A stretch of DNA of 64,000 nt from Streptomyces mirabilis (GTDB lineage Bacteria; Actinomycetota; Actinomycetes; Streptomycetales; Streptomycetaceae). Below the pieces are notes generated by a model. That model was not told where the DNA came from and made no database searches. It saw only the letters and a program-made list of their open reading frames with translations. The stretch lies in NCBI RefSeq assembly GCF_039503195.1, contig NZ_JBCJKP010000001.1:310001-374000 (forward strand). Direction: 5' to 3'. The first letter of the stretch is position 1; each line of letters opens with the position of its first letter. The position numbers and the translations under genes were made by a program. Positions 18,656-27,244 of this stretch are shown piece after piece.

Positions 18656-19391
18656 GTGGAAGGCATGGGCTGTGACGTGGAAGCTGCGATCGACTCGGGC
18701 AGCGCGGGCGAGGCCGGAGACGGTGATGTCGCCTCCGACTTCCCCACCGCCCTCGCCGCCGCCCAGAATCTCGGCTGGGAAGGCCGCCACCAACGCGCGT
18801 TGGGTGACCTGCACTGGCTTCAAGGCCCACCCGAGCGTGCCGCCGCGGCCTACCTCGCCGGACGCACCGAAGCCGAACAGCACGGCAACGCCGGCGAGGC
18901 CGCCCACAGCCAGACCCTGCACGCATTCGCCATCGCGCTCTACGCCCCCGACCAGGCCACCGCGGGAATCGACCTCGTCCACCAGCTCCTGGCCGGCCTC
19001 AACCTGCGTGCCACCACCATCAACGTCCGCCGGGCCGAACTCATCCGCGATGCCGGCAGCGACAGCGTCGACGACCAGATCGCCACGCTGCGCACCGAAC
19101 TCGATATCGCGGGCCTCACTCGCTGACACCCGTGAGCGAGCTGGCCTGGGCCTTTCACCAGGCCGTCCTCGACGACCACACCGCACTGCACTGCACGCCA
19201 CGCTCACCCGGCTACGAGAACAGACGTCCGACGAAGATCACGCCTACTTGGTCGACATCGCCCAGTTCATGGCCGACATGCCTGTCGACCAGGCTTCCGG
19301 AGTCCAGTGGCTCGACAGTGAACAGCACACCCGCAGCCGCTGGCGTGGCCTGGTCACCGCCCGGCAGGCGCACCTGCACGCCGGGCACTGA
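18656..19391 (+). pseudogene. C-terminal remnant of a large TPR/ATP-binding protein
   Basis: TPR-like helices (ALAAAQNLGWEGRHQRALGD, HGNAGEAAHSQTLHAFAIAL, LIRDAGSDSVDDQIATLRTE) end at a stop at 19126. After a frameshift the C-terminus continues (LREQTSDEDHAYLVDIAQFM, SRWRGLVTARQAHLHAGH) to 19391. Streptomyces encodes large NTPase proteins ending this way. The N-terminal part is missing and at least one frameshift is present, so it is a relic. A bidirectional terminator follows 10 bp later. Confidence 0.6.
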
Positions 19392-19399
19392 CCAAAGAA

Positions 19400-19432
19400 G
19401 GAGGGCCGTTTCCCGCGAGAAACGGCCCCCCT
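19400..19432. terminator. Bidirectional hairpin terminator
   Basis: A stem GGGCCGTTT/AAACGGCCC with an 8-nt loop lies between the convergent TPR remnant (plus) and toxin gene (minus), a position that fits shared transcription termination. Confidence 0.8.
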
Positions 19433-19451
19433 TCGTCCGATTCGGCGCGGG

Positions 19452-19826
19452 TCAGGTGGGGTTCAGCGGAGTGATGCCGGTACCCGCGTACAGCTCGGGT
19501 TCCAGCGACAGGACCGTGAGCGGCTCTCCCGCCTTCACCGCGTGCCAGGCGATCGCAGCAGCGTGGGCCACCGGCCAGTCCACGCTTCTCCAGTCCATCG
19601 CATCCACAGCATGAGCTGCGGTGAACGGAACGTTCTCCGCGAACCGCAGGGATGCCGCGTGCTTGCCTGCGCCCGCAACCTGCCGTTCGGCAGCGAGCAC
19701 GGCGAGGGAGGGGATGATGACACGACCGGTGCCACGCGAGGCGTCGATGTAGAGGCCCGTGAAGAAGGATTCCGCGCGATACAGGGCGGCCAGAGCGGTG
19801 TGGTCCAAAACGGCCGTCAGGTTCAT
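19452..19826 (-). CDS. PIN-like toxin of a type II toxin-antitoxin pair
   Basis: A 124-residue protein starting MNLTAVLDHTALAALYRAES. The strand-Asp-helix opening and the following IIPSLAVLAAERQ (conserved Glu) resemble a PIN-domain ribonuclease of the VapC type, though the final acidic motif is LEPELYAGTG instead of the usual DDF. The ATG overlaps the stop of the upstream antitoxin frame as ATGA, the usual coupling in such operons. RNase activity is inferred from fold and context only. It terminates at the hairpin 20 bp downstream. Confidence 0.6.
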   Translation of the reverse strand: MNLTAVLDHTALAALYRAESFFTGLYIDASRGTGRVIIPSLAVLAAERQVAGAGKHAASLRFAENVPFTAAHAVDAMDWRSVDWPVAHAAAIAWHAVKAGEPLTVLSLEPELYAGTGITPLNPT

Positions 19827-20076
19827 GCGACGGCGCCGCCCTGATGGGCACGGATCTTCGCCCAGGCGTCCTGGCCGACCTGCTGAACCTGCTCGGTGTA
19901 CTCAATGCCGAGCTCACGGGCGGCCTCGACAGCATGCTGCTCCCGCTCGGCTTCCGTGAGCTCGCGACTGGCCAGCTCTTCCAGCAGCTCGGGATGGTGG
20001 TGCCGCGCTCGTCGGCAAGGATACGCAGCCGGTTGCGCACTTCCTCGCTGGTCTTGATGCTCGTCGGCTTGCTCAG
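19823..20076 (-). pseudogene. Antitoxin (ribbon-helix-helix type), apparently frameshifted
   Basis: SKPTSIKTSEEVRNRLRILA, then DERGTTIP, forms the RHH DNA-binding segment of CopG-like antitoxins. One base appears to be missing after TTIP near 19998. The toxin-binding tail then follows in another frame (ELLEELASRELTEAEREQHA, LGIEYTEQVQQVGQDAW) and ends in the ATGA overlap with the toxin. No ATG or GTG precedes SKPTS; a CTG at 20076 is the only nearby candidate. A perfect palindrome lies just upstream. Either a decayed gene or a sequencing error. Confidence 0.6.
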
Positions 20077-20084
20077 GCCGGTGA

Positions 20085-20101
20085 TTCTACCGCCGGTAGA
20101 A
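20085..20101. promoter_or_regulatory. Palindromic operator of the toxin-antitoxin operon
   Basis: TTCTACC-GCC-GGTAGAA is a perfect 7-3-7 palindrome lying 9 bp upstream of the antitoxin coding sequence. Ribbon-helix-helix antitoxins autoregulate by binding such sites, so this is the probable operator. Confidence 0.65.
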
Positions 20102-20469
20102 CCACCGGGGCAGTACCCTCGAGCCGACGGCACTGCCCGGCCTCTATGATCTATCAGTCCATGTACGCCATTGCGATGCGCCTTCCTGGATCGTCCAAGT
20201 CGTCGGTCAGCTGGTAGCTCCAACCGGCCTCACGCGCACCTCTCCTTCTGTCGCTTCGGTGGAGAGAGTCCGACCCAGTACTGGATGGTGGAGAGCCCGC
20301 GTTCGGGGCTACTCCAGGGAGCCGAGGAGTACCTGCGCAGCGTCGCTGTCCGCAGGGGCACCCCTCGCGAGATCCCCGGATGCCTGAGCTGGCCGGGCGC
20401 GTGTCGGCGAGCACCTCACGGAGCCCTGGCACCGCGTCCGAGGGCTGATCGCGGGAACGGGGTTTGAGG
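20102..20469. other. 370 bp with no intact gene
   Basis: A short minus-strand end-of-gene relic reads AGWSYQLTDDLDDPGRRIAM with a stop at about 20154, like the C-terminus of a Streptomyces hypothetical protein. The rest has no support as coding sequence. Confidence 0.35.
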
Positions 20470-21036
20470 TCACAGCAATCGGTCGACCAGCCCGTCGACG
20501 TAGTCCGGGGCGAGCGGGCCCATGCCGAACAGGACGCGGATATACATCGGGGCCAGGATGTGGTCCAGCACGTCGAACGCGTCGGGTGCGTGCTCGCCAC
20601 GGTCGCGGGCGCGATCGAGCATGGACTGCAGTTGCCGGGTGCGTTCGGCGCGGAGGTCGGCACCAGCCTGCAGGCCCTGCTGACCGCTGCTCGACAGGGC
20701 AACGGCCAGGTGCAGCACCGCTGGACCGTCGGGTCCGGTGATCTCGCGGGCCACTTGGGCCGCGTAAGTGCGCAGGTCGCCGGCCAGGCTCCCGGTGTCG
20801 GGCATCGGCGACTGCGCGTTGAGGCGGGTGAGCGCCACGTCGGTGAGCAGGGTTTCCAGGTTGGCCCACCGGCGGTAGATGCTGCTGTCGGCTACGCCTG
20901 CGCGGGCTGCGACCTCGCCGACGGTGAAGTTGCCGTAGCCGCGCTCACTGATCAGTTCGGTGACGGCCTGGTGCACCTGCGCGCCGACGCGGGCACTGCG
21001 CCCGCCGGGCCGCCGGGCTCGCTGTCGCTCGTTCAT
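20470..21036 (-). CDS. TetR/AcrR-family repressor of the adjacent MFS pump
   Basis: A 188-residue regulator. The N-terminal HTH reads FTVGEVAARAGVADSSIYRR then WANLETLL at about 36-65. The C-terminal helical ligand domain contains ILAPMYIRVLFGMGPLAPDY, seen in TetR_C groups that control exporters. It is transcribed away from the MFS gene. The 149-bp intergenic region has two AACGCAGTCACG elements, one forming an inverted repeat, positioned to repress both genes. The inducer is unknown. Confidence 0.92.
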   Translation of the reverse strand: MNERQRARRPGGRSARVGAQVHQAVTELISERGYGNFTVGEVAARAGVADSSIYRRWANLETLLTDVALTRLNAQSPMPDTGSLAGDLRTYAAQVAREITGPDGPAVLHLAVALSSSGQQGLQAGADLRAERTRQLQSMLDRARDRGEHAPDAFDVLDHILAPMYIRVLFGMGPLAPDYVDGLVDRLL

Positions 21037-21047
21037 GCCCCCACCTT

Positions 21048-21114
21048 AACGCAGTCACGACTTGCGTTTGCGAGGCGATCCTCCCTATAGTCACCTAACG
21101 CAGTCACGGACTGC
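21048..21114. promoter_or_regulatory. Paired TetR operator candidates
   Basis: AACGCA-9 nt-TGCGTT at 21048-21068 is an inverted repeat 11 bp upstream of the TetR start. The same word AACGCAGTCACG recurs at 21097-21108, followed by GACTGC. Both lie between TetR and the MFS gene, as expected for autoregulation plus pump repression. Confidence 0.65.
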
Positions 21115-21185
21115 TTTAGAGCGCTCAGCTGTATCGCCACCGCATCGACCGTGACCGGGCGCAACTAACGATTGAGGGGGTTCCC

Positions 21186-22655
21186 ATGGCTGCATCGCAT
21201 GCGACCGCAGGCAGTCGATCGAACCGGGCTGTGCTGCTCACGGTGACCTGCCTGGGCCAGTTCATGGTCCTGCTCGACAACACGATCGTTGGAGCGGCAC
21301 TGCCCGATATGCAGCACCGGCTGCACACCCAACTGACCGGACTGCAATGGATCGTCGACGCGTACGTACTGCTGGTCGCCATGCTCCTGCTGTCCGGCGG
21401 CGTCTTCGCCGACCGATTCGGCCGCAAGCGGGTGTACCTGACCGGCGTGGCGGTGTTCACCGCCGCGTCGCTGCTGTGCAGCCTCGCGCCCTCGCTCGGC
21501 TGGCTTATCGCCAGCCGGGTGCTGCAGGGCATCGGGGCCGCGGCGCTCAGCCCTGCCTCGCTCGCCCTGCTCGCCGCCGCCTATCCCGCGCCGCAAGAAC
21601 GAATCAAGGCGATCGGGATGTGGGCCGGACTCAGCGGAATCGGTCTGGCCGCAGGCCCCGTGGCCGGCGGCGTGCTGACACAAGCCTTCGGCTGGCCCGC
21701 CATCTTCCTGGTCAATCTGCCCATCGGCGTGGTCCTTCTGTTGGTCGGCCTGCGCCACCTCGGCGAGTCCCGCAACCCGAGCGCCCCCGCGATCGACATC
21801 CCGGGCACGGTGCTGTCCGTGCTGGCGGTGGGGGTACTCACCTACGGGCTGATCGAGGGTGGTGCCCGCGGCTGGACCTCACCGGTCATCCTGGGCAGCT
21901 TCGCCGCCGCGGTGATCCTCCTCGCCGCCTTCGTCGCCGTCGAAGCCCGTCGTTCCGCTCCGATGCTGCCGCTGCGGCTGTTTGGGCAGCGCCTGTTCAC
22001 CGTGTCCAACACCGCCATGGTCGTGGTGGGGTTCGCGCTCATGGGCTCGTCGTTCTTCTTCTCCCAGTTCTTCGTGTACGTCCAGGGCAGCTCAATCCTG
22101 CGCGCCGGCCTGCAGACCCTGCCGGTATCCCTCGCCATGGTGATCGTCAGCCCGTACGCGGGCCGGCTCGCCGCCCGGTACGGCTTCCGAATCGTGGTCG
22201 CCACCGGCCTGGCCCTGGCCGGCCTGGGACTGCTGGCGCTCGGCATGGTGCACGCCGACACCGGCTACGGGAACGTGTGGTGGCGGCTGGGAGTCGTCGG
22301 CATCGGCTTCGCACTGGCCATGTCCCCACTGACAGGCGCCGCCATCCAAGCAGTCAGCCCGCAGGAAAGTGGCCTCGCCTCAGGCATCAGCAGCACCACC
22401 CGGCAGATCGGTGCGGTGCTCGGCGTGGCGGTGCTCGGGGCCATCGTCCGCACCCGGCAATCCGGCGGCGCCTCCTTCGAGACCGGCCTCAACAGCGCCT
22501 TCCTCGCTGCCGGCGCCATCACTTTGGCCACCGCCGTGTTCACCGGCCTGTGGCTGGCGAGGTCCCAGCCCGCGGAAGGCTCCGCGGCGCCGCACCGTTC
22601 CACTGATCCAGGTACAGTCACCGCCTCGAACGAGGCATCCGTGAACAGCCGTTGA
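21186..22655 (+). CDS. MFS drug efflux transporter, DHA2 (14-helix) family
   Basis: A 489-residue inner membrane drug/proton antiporter. The opening LLTVTCLGQFMVLLDNTIV contains the DHA2 motif D1-like LDNTIV. Motif A is FADRFGRKRVYL and motif C-like is GIGLAAGPVAGGVL. The regular series of hydrophobic helices gives 14 segments. GAGGGGG lies five bases before the ATG. It is divergent from a TetR repressor with shared operators, a standard self-resistance or multidrug efflux unit. The substrate is not predictable. Confidence 0.95.
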   Translation: MAASHATAGSRSNRAVLLTVTCLGQFMVLLDNTIVGAALPDMQHRLHTQLTGLQWIVDAYVLLVAMLLLSGGVFADRFGRKRVYLTGVAVFTAASLLCSLAPSLGWLIASRVLQGIGAAALSPASLALLAAAYPAPQERIKAIGMWAGLSGIGLAAGPVAGGVLTQAFGWPAIFLVNLPIGVVLLLVGLRHLGESRNPSAPAIDIPGTVLSVLAVGVLTYGLIEGGARGWTSPVILGSFAAAVILLAAFVAVEARRSAPMLPLRLFGQRLFTVSNTAMVVVGFALMGSSFFFSQFFVYVQGSSILRAGLQTLPVSLAMVIVSPYAGRLAARYGFRIVVATGLALAGLGLLALGMVHADTGYGNVWWRLGVVGIGFALAMSPLTGAAIQAVSPQESGLASGISSTTRQIGAVLGVAVLGAIVRTRQSGGASFETGLNSAFLAAGAITLATAVFTGLWLARSQPAEGSAAPHRSTDPGTVTASNEASVNSR

Positions 22656-22708
22656 CAATGAGAATGGCCTTGGCCGGGAGAAGCGGCTGCGCGCCGAGGG
22701 CGTCGACA

Positions 22709-22876
22709 TCACCATGCCGCTGCCGAGGCCCCCTGGGCGAACGCGACTTCCAGGTCCGCGCGCATCCTGCTGCGTTCGCGCGCCATGTCCCCCAGCAGTT
22801 GCCACAGTCCCGCCCGGCCGCCGCAGTGTGCGATCCATCCCACGGCGGCGGCCACCGCCGCCAGGACCGGAGCCAC
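22709..22876 (-). CDS. Possible short hypothetical protein
   Basis: A 55-residue frame from GTG 22876 reads VAPVLAAVAAAVGWIAHCGG then LWQLLGDMARERSRMRADLE and ends AFAQGASAAAW. The amphipathic C-terminal helix and hydrophobic start look protein-like, but no ribosome binding site is seen. It may be the end of a truncated gene. The remaining 430 bp between the MFS and TPR genes shows nothing else. Confidence 0.3.
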   Translation of the reverse strand: MAPVLAAVAAAVGWIAHCGGRAGLWQLLGDMARERSRMRADLEVAFAQGASAAAW

Positions 22877-23090
22877 TTCGTGTCATTGCCCCACACCCGC
22901 CTCCACTGCCCGCATCAGGGCCATTCGGACAGACCCTCACCACAGAAAAGCGCGGGCAGACCCAAAACGCTGCGGCTCCAGGCCCGTTAGCCGAACCCAA
23001 GCAGCACCAGCCACCCCGCCCATCCGCCTGTTGCACTGCACTACCGGGCAAGGCCCGAGCGGCGATGGGAAGCATCCCGCGAAGGCCCGG

Positions 23091-24221
23091 TCACGGTCGT
23101 GATACCGGCTCACGGGACGGGTGATCGGCTTCCACTGCATAAAGAAATGCAGCGGTCGCTGCAAGAGCCTCTTCCGGGGAAGCCACGACCTTCGCGCGCG
23201 GCGAGGCCGCAACCTCTACGCGGTAGAACCCCCCGGCGACGACGCTGATGTACACCGCTGGGATCACCGGCAGTCCACGGACCGGACGCCGTCGCAGCAT
23301 CCCCCGTCGGCGGCGTCGGCCCCGGCCGGCCAGCGGGGGCGGTGCCGTCGCCTCCGGGTCGTCGGCGTACCGCGTGAGGTCCTTGCCCATGAGCCGATAC
23401 GTCAGCGCTGCAAGGCCCAGGGCCCAGTCTCCGTCGGGGTTCACGCTCACGGCCTCGCGGAAGACGCGCAGCGCCGTCTGCTCCTCCTGCGTGTCCAGGT
23501 ACACCGCACCGCGGCACATGAGCGCCCAGTCGTTGCGCGGGTTGAGTTCCAGTGCCCGATTGAGGTCCGTGAGCGCTTCCTCGGCTCGTCCCAGCAGCCG
23601 GTAGGTCTCCCCGCGGCCCGCGATGCACCATTCGTAGTCCGGCTGCAGTTCGATGGCCTTGTCGAGATCCGTGAGCGCCTCCTGATAGTTCTTCTGCAGA
23701 CGATGGATGGCGCCGCGGGTGGCGTAGGCCCAGGCGAGGTCAGGCTGCAGGTCGATGGCCCTGCTCGCGTCGAGGATCGCGAGATCGTTCTCCTGGAGCA
23801 TCCGGTGGGCGGCGGCTCTGCCGGCCAGGGCGAGCGCATGCGCCGGCTCCGCCTCCAGCACGGATGACAAAACGGTGATGGCGTCCTGGTAGCGGCCCGT
23901 GGCCAGCAGGACGCTGCCGTGCCGGAACCTCTGTTCGACGGCCCCGCTGCGTTCCTCGGCGGATGCACCGAGGAGTGTGGGGTCCCGCGTTACGGCAGTC
24001 TCGGACTGGGCTGCGATCCTGGCGTGGATCAGGCCCAGGAAGCTCAGGTTGTCGCTGCCCGGCGCAGGCTCGTCGGGCAGCTCGAGGTGGTGAGCCTGCT
24101 GGAAGGCGAGCGCGGCACGGGTCCAGCCCCAAAGACTTTGCTGCGGGGGCAGGAGGGTCGGCGCAGTTCCGCCCAAGTGCAGCCGGACCGTGCGGAAGAG
24201 GGCGCGCCAGTCAACGGACAT
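23091..24221 (-). CDS. TPR-repeat protein
   Basis: A 376-residue protein with five tandem tetratricopeptide repeats between about residues 95 and 265, each ending in an xLxP turn (for example WAYATRGAIHRLQKNYQEAL and WCIAGRGETYRLLGRAEEAL). TPR arrays scaffold protein complexes. After the repeats a very basic segment (GRGRRRRRGMLRRRP) and a beta-rich end (VYISVVAGGFYRVEVAA) follow. The gene starts inside the end of the upstream membrane protein gene (11-bp overlap), with GGAG before ATG, so the two form one translationally coupled operon. Partner unknown. Confidence 0.85.
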   Translation of the reverse strand: MSVDWRALFRTVRLHLGGTAPTLLPPQQSLWGWTRAALAFQQAHHLELPDEPAPGSDNLSFLGLIHARIAAQSETAVTRDPTLLGASAEERSGAVEQRFRHGSVLLATGRYQDAITVLSSVLEAEPAHALALAGRAAAHRMLQENDLAILDASRAIDLQPDLAWAYATRGAIHRLQKNYQEALTDLDKAIELQPDYEWCIAGRGETYRLLGRAEEALTDLNRALELNPRNDWALMCRGAVYLDTQEEQTALRVFREAVSVNPDGDWALGLAALTYRLMGKDLTRYADDPEATAPPPLAGRGRRRRRGMLRRRPVRGLPVIPAVYISVVAGGFYRVEVAASPRAKVVASPEEALAATAAFLYAVEADHPSREPVSRP

Positions 24222-24660
24222 CCGTGTCTCCCCTCGTGCCCGGCCGGCTGAGCTGGGCCGTCAGTGCGTCCGCGTCCCCTTCTCTGTCCGGGAGAGGGCG
24301 GTGCGTGGCTGAAGCTGCGATCCGGGACACCTCGGCCGACGTGGGTTCGTTGCGGACGGCCATCTGCTGGATCACGAGTGGCGCCGCGATGCCCATGGTC
24401 ACCGCGCCCAGGGGGCCTACGATCTGGTGCGCGGCGGCATACACGGCGTCCAGGCCGGTCGCCATCCCAAAGCGGCACACCACGGCGATCGCATACCCCG
24501 CCTTCTGCGGCCGCCCTTTGCCGTCCCGCCAGGGCCACTTCGGGACCCGGAACGGTTGGAGAGCGGCCCACAGCGCCCGGATCTCGACGAGACCGGCCCC
24601 CAGCAGTCCCCATAAACACGCCAGCCATATCGCCACGGTCGCCCCCTGCCCGACAGCCAT
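24211..24660 (-). CDS. Hypothetical membrane protein, operon partner of TPR protein
   Basis: A 149-residue protein starting MAVGQGATVAIWLACLWGLL. One strong N-terminal helix is followed by a polar loop (FRVPKWPWRDGKGRPQKAGY) and a second hydrophobic pair (AIAVVCRFGMATGLDAVYAA, VGPLGAVTMGIAAPLVIQQM), then a polar tail. It overlaps the TPR gene by 11 bp. TTG 12 bp upstream and an internal GTG are alternative starts. The overlap suggests the TPR protein works at the membrane with this protein (inference). Confidence 0.75.
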   Translation of the reverse strand: MAVGQGATVAIWLACLWGLLGAGLVEIRALWAALQPFRVPKWPWRDGKGRPQKAGYAIAVVCRFGMATGLDAVYAAAHQIVGPLGAVTMGIAAPLVIQQMAVRNEPTSAEVSRIAASATHRPLPDREGDADALTAQLSRPGTRGDTDVR

Positions 24661-24846
24661 CCAGCGTCGCAACCGCCAGTCCCTTTCCCCGGCCGACTAC
24701 GGCCCGACTCCCGCCCTCGCGGGCGCACGGAAGCTCACGGGGTGGTGCATCGTTCCTGAGGTGCGCCGGAGGCAGGCAGGAACCGGTGTCCTGTGTAGCC
24801 CGGCCTCGCCTGATCCACGGGGCTCGGATCTGTCCGTTCGCTCCCC

Positions 24847-25287
24847 TCAACCTTCGCGCAGGGAATGGATCATGCTCTGCAGGATCCGGAACGCGTCTGA
24901 CTGCTCGGTCTCGGTCAGGCCGGCCAGCATTCTGGCCTCGACGGACCGGACCGCTACGGTCGCCTTCTCGAGGCTCCGTCGGCCGCGAGGCGTGAGCCGC
25001 GTGGGGAGCACCTTCCCGACGGGTGCCTCCGCAGGCCTGGTCACGTAGCCGTCTCGTTCCAGGGCCTGGAGCAGCACGTTCATCGTCTGCCGTGTCACGA
25101 ACGCGCCCCGCGCGAGCTCGGAGTTCGACAAGCCCGGTCGTTGGGCCAGCAGCTCGAGGCAGGAGTAGTGCGTCACGCTCATCCCGAGCGGCCGCAGCAC
25201 CTCCTCCATGGCTGCGCGGAGGACGCTCGACGCCTCTTTCAGCAGGTAGCCCAGAGACGTCTCCAGGTCGACACCGTCTTGATTCAT
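24847..25287 (-). CDS. MarR-family repressor
   Basis: A 146-residue winged-helix regulator. Residues from LRPLGMSVTHYSCLELLAQR through GLSNSELARGAFVTRQTMNV to LLQALERDGYVTRPAEAP form the MarR DNA-binding core, and flanking helices dimerise. Its ATG lies within the first of two near-identical 16-bp palindromes that separate it from a divergent glyoxalase-fold gene. It most likely represses both. MarR proteins respond to small phenolic or oxidative signals; the ligand here is unknown. Confidence 0.93.
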   Translation of the reverse strand: MNQDGVDLETSLGYLLKEASSVLRAAMEEVLRPLGMSVTHYSCLELLAQRPGLSNSELARGAFVTRQTMNVLLQALERDGYVTRPAEAPVGKVLPTRLTPRGRRSLEKATVAVRSVEARMLAGLTETEQSDAFRILQSMIHSLREG

Positions 25288-25330
25288 GTCAGAATTCTGA
25301 CATAGATTGACCTGTGTCAGAAAGCTGACA
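25287..25330. promoter_or_regulatory. Two MarR operator palindromes
   Basis: TGTCAGAATTCTGACA at 25287-25302 is a perfect palindrome, and TGTCAGAAAGCTGACA at 25315-25330 differs only in the centre. The centres are 28 bp apart, between the divergent MarR and glyoxalase-fold genes. TGTCAGnnnnCTGACA is a plausible MarR box. Confidence 0.85.
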
Positions 25331-25350
25331 CGAAAAGAAGGAGCATCATC

Positions 25351-25719
25351 ATGCCCGCCACCGGCCCCGACTTCATCTCGCTCCAAGCGCGCGACCTCGA
25401 CGCTTCGCAGGCGTTCTACGAGCAGTACCTCGGCCTCGTCCGCTCGCAGACCGGACCTCCGCACGCCGTCGTCTTCGAGACGAAGCCGATCGCGTTCGCA
25501 CTCCGCGACGTCGTTCCCGGCACCGATCTCGCATCCGTTGCTCAGCCCGGCATCGGTGCCGCGATCTGGCTCCACGCCACCGACGTCCAGGCCATTCACG
25601 ATGCTCTGGTCGCCGACGGTCACACCATCGTCTCCGCACCGATCGACGGCCCCTTCGGTCGGACATTCACCTTCGCCGACCCCGACGGCTACCAGGTCAC
25701 GCTCCACGACCGCGCCTGA
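25351..25719 (+). CDS. VOC (glyoxalase/bleomycin resistance) superfamily protein
   Basis: A 122-residue single VOC unit pair: beta-alpha-beta-beta-beta modules FISLQARDLDASQAFYEQYL and AIWLHATDVQAIHDALVADG, ending FTFADPDGYQVTLHD with the family DPDGY signature. Members are metal-dependent lyases, dioxygenases or antibiotic-binding resistance proteins. GAAGGAG lies seven bases before ATG. It is divergent from MarR with two shared operators, so it is likely inducible. Confidence 0.92.
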   Translation: MPATGPDFISLQARDLDASQAFYEQYLGLVRSQTGPPHAVVFETKPIAFALRDVVPGTDLASVAQPGIGAAIWLHATDVQAIHDALVADGHTIVSAPIDGPFGRTFTFADPDGYQVTLHDRA

Positions 25720-25805
25720 TCGGCCAAACGCCACCGGACGATCACCGATCCCCGAAGACCGCGGTTGCGCCCTGGCTCGTGCGTGACGCTACCTTCTGCC
25801 CTGCT

Positions 25806-26690
25806 GACCTGAGGACGTTCTGCCGGCTGGATGACCTCGGCTTGGAAGGGGTCGGCCAACAGCTGCATCCCGACCACACGGTGTTGCTCTGTCGAGTGGT
25901 CGACCCTGATGACTGATGCCATGCCTGCGGCTGCCTGGGGGTGCCGCGCGACAGCGTGCTGCGCCGACTGGCGCACGTCCCGCACGGTTGGCGGGCAACG
26001 ATCCTGCACGTCCGCGTCCACGACTACCGCTCTTCGGGCTGCGGGCAGGTCTGGCGCCAAGACACGACCGCGGCCGCCGCGCCGAGGGCGAAACTCTCGA
26101 CGCAGGCGGCGATGTGGGCGTTGAAGAGTGTCGTCATCGACCCGATGTCGATCGCCCGGATCGCCGAGGGCTCAGGGTGTCCTGGCACACCGTCAACGAC
26201 ACCGTCCTGGCGACCGGCCACCAGTTGCTGATCGCCGACCCGACCCGCTTCGACGGTGTCCAAGTCCTGGGCGTGGATGAGGACGCGTGGCGCCACACCC
26301 GCCGCGGGGACAAGTTCGTCATCATCGACCTCACCCCGGTCCGCGACGGCACCGGACCGTCGAGACTGCTGGACATGGCCGAAGGCCCATCCAAACAGGT
26401 GTTCAAGACCTGGCTCGAGGCCCAGACACCGGCGTTCCGCGACGGGATCGAGATCGAGGCCATGGACGGCTTCACCGGCTTCAAGACCGCCGAAGCTGAA
26501 GTCCCCGACGCAGTCGCGGTGATGGACCCGTTTCATGGTGTCGCCCTGGCCGGCGATGCGCTGGACCGATGCCGCCAAAGCGTCCAGCAAGACACCTGCG
26601 CGCACCGCGGCCGGGGCGGTGATCCGCTCTACGCCATCCGCAGCGTGCTGCGCACCGGTGTCGGCCTGCTCACCGACCGCCAACACTCGC
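25806..26690 (+). pseudogene. ISL3-family transposase, damaged and truncated
   Basis: The zinc-finger and N-terminal part is visible (FCRLDDLGLEGVGQQLHPD; CHACGCLGVPRDSVLRRLAH; RVHDYRSSGCGQVWRQDT) with a TGA inside the first finger and a frameshift near 26180. The DDE part then continues (VLGVDEDAWRHTRRGDKFV, IEAMDGFTGFKTAEAEVPDA, VAVMDPFHGVALAGDALDR). Homology ends at about 26690, where an IS30 remnant on the other strand begins. Inactive. Confidence 0.88.
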
Positions 26691-26723
26691 TGAGCATCAC
26701 CTCGGAGTCGGTGTGCTGCTTGA

Positions 26724-27086
26724 ACCGCCTTGCGGCGGATCTCGCGGCTGACCGTGGACGGGTTGCGGCCCAGCTCTGCCGTGATGGCCCGGATCGTGGC
26801 CTTCTCCCGGAGCCGGTCGGCTCTGTGGGATGCGGTCGGCCTCACACAGATACCGGGACGGACCCGAAGGCGGTACCACCGCAGTGGCCGGAGGTACCGC
26901 CTTCCGCCCACCAGAGGCACGACGGCCGTTTCGCCGGCGCTGCCCTGTACGCAGGTTGATGCCAACGATCCGGCTGGCCTCCGAGAAGCTCGTTCCTTGA
27001 TCCACAAGCCGAAAGTGTTCCTCCCGCTTGTGGATCAAGGGAGCATCCCCCGGACACTCCCGTTCCCTGCCGCTCTCGATGTCCAT
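26724..27086 (-). pseudogene. IS30-family transposase, N-terminal fragment
   Basis: It starts MDIESGRERECPGDAP, continues KREEHFRLVDQGTSFSEASR in one frame, then after a frameshift ADRLREKATIRAITAELGRN and PSTVSREIRRK, the second HTH typical of IS30. The DDE domain is absent, cut at the junction with the ISL3 remnant at about 26700-26724. The two truncated elements face each other. Confidence 0.85.
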
Positions 27087-27244
27087 CGCACCCCTTGAAC
27101 TGGGGTGTTGCGACGACCGCCAGAACCCAAGGAGTTCAACAGGGGCCCACGGTGTAGAGAGCTGTGGAAGGCCAGGACCCGTCTTCGACGAGTGGCATGC
27201 CGGCGACATCAGCTACCGTCCGCTGCCGGTCTGACGGCCCGGCC

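Noticed and set aside
26996..27039. 13-bp perfect inverted repeat CTTGATCCACAAG / CTTGTGGATCAAG
   Set aside because: It lies within the IS30 coding remnant and is explained by the encoded LIHK and LVDQ residues, so it is probably incidental.
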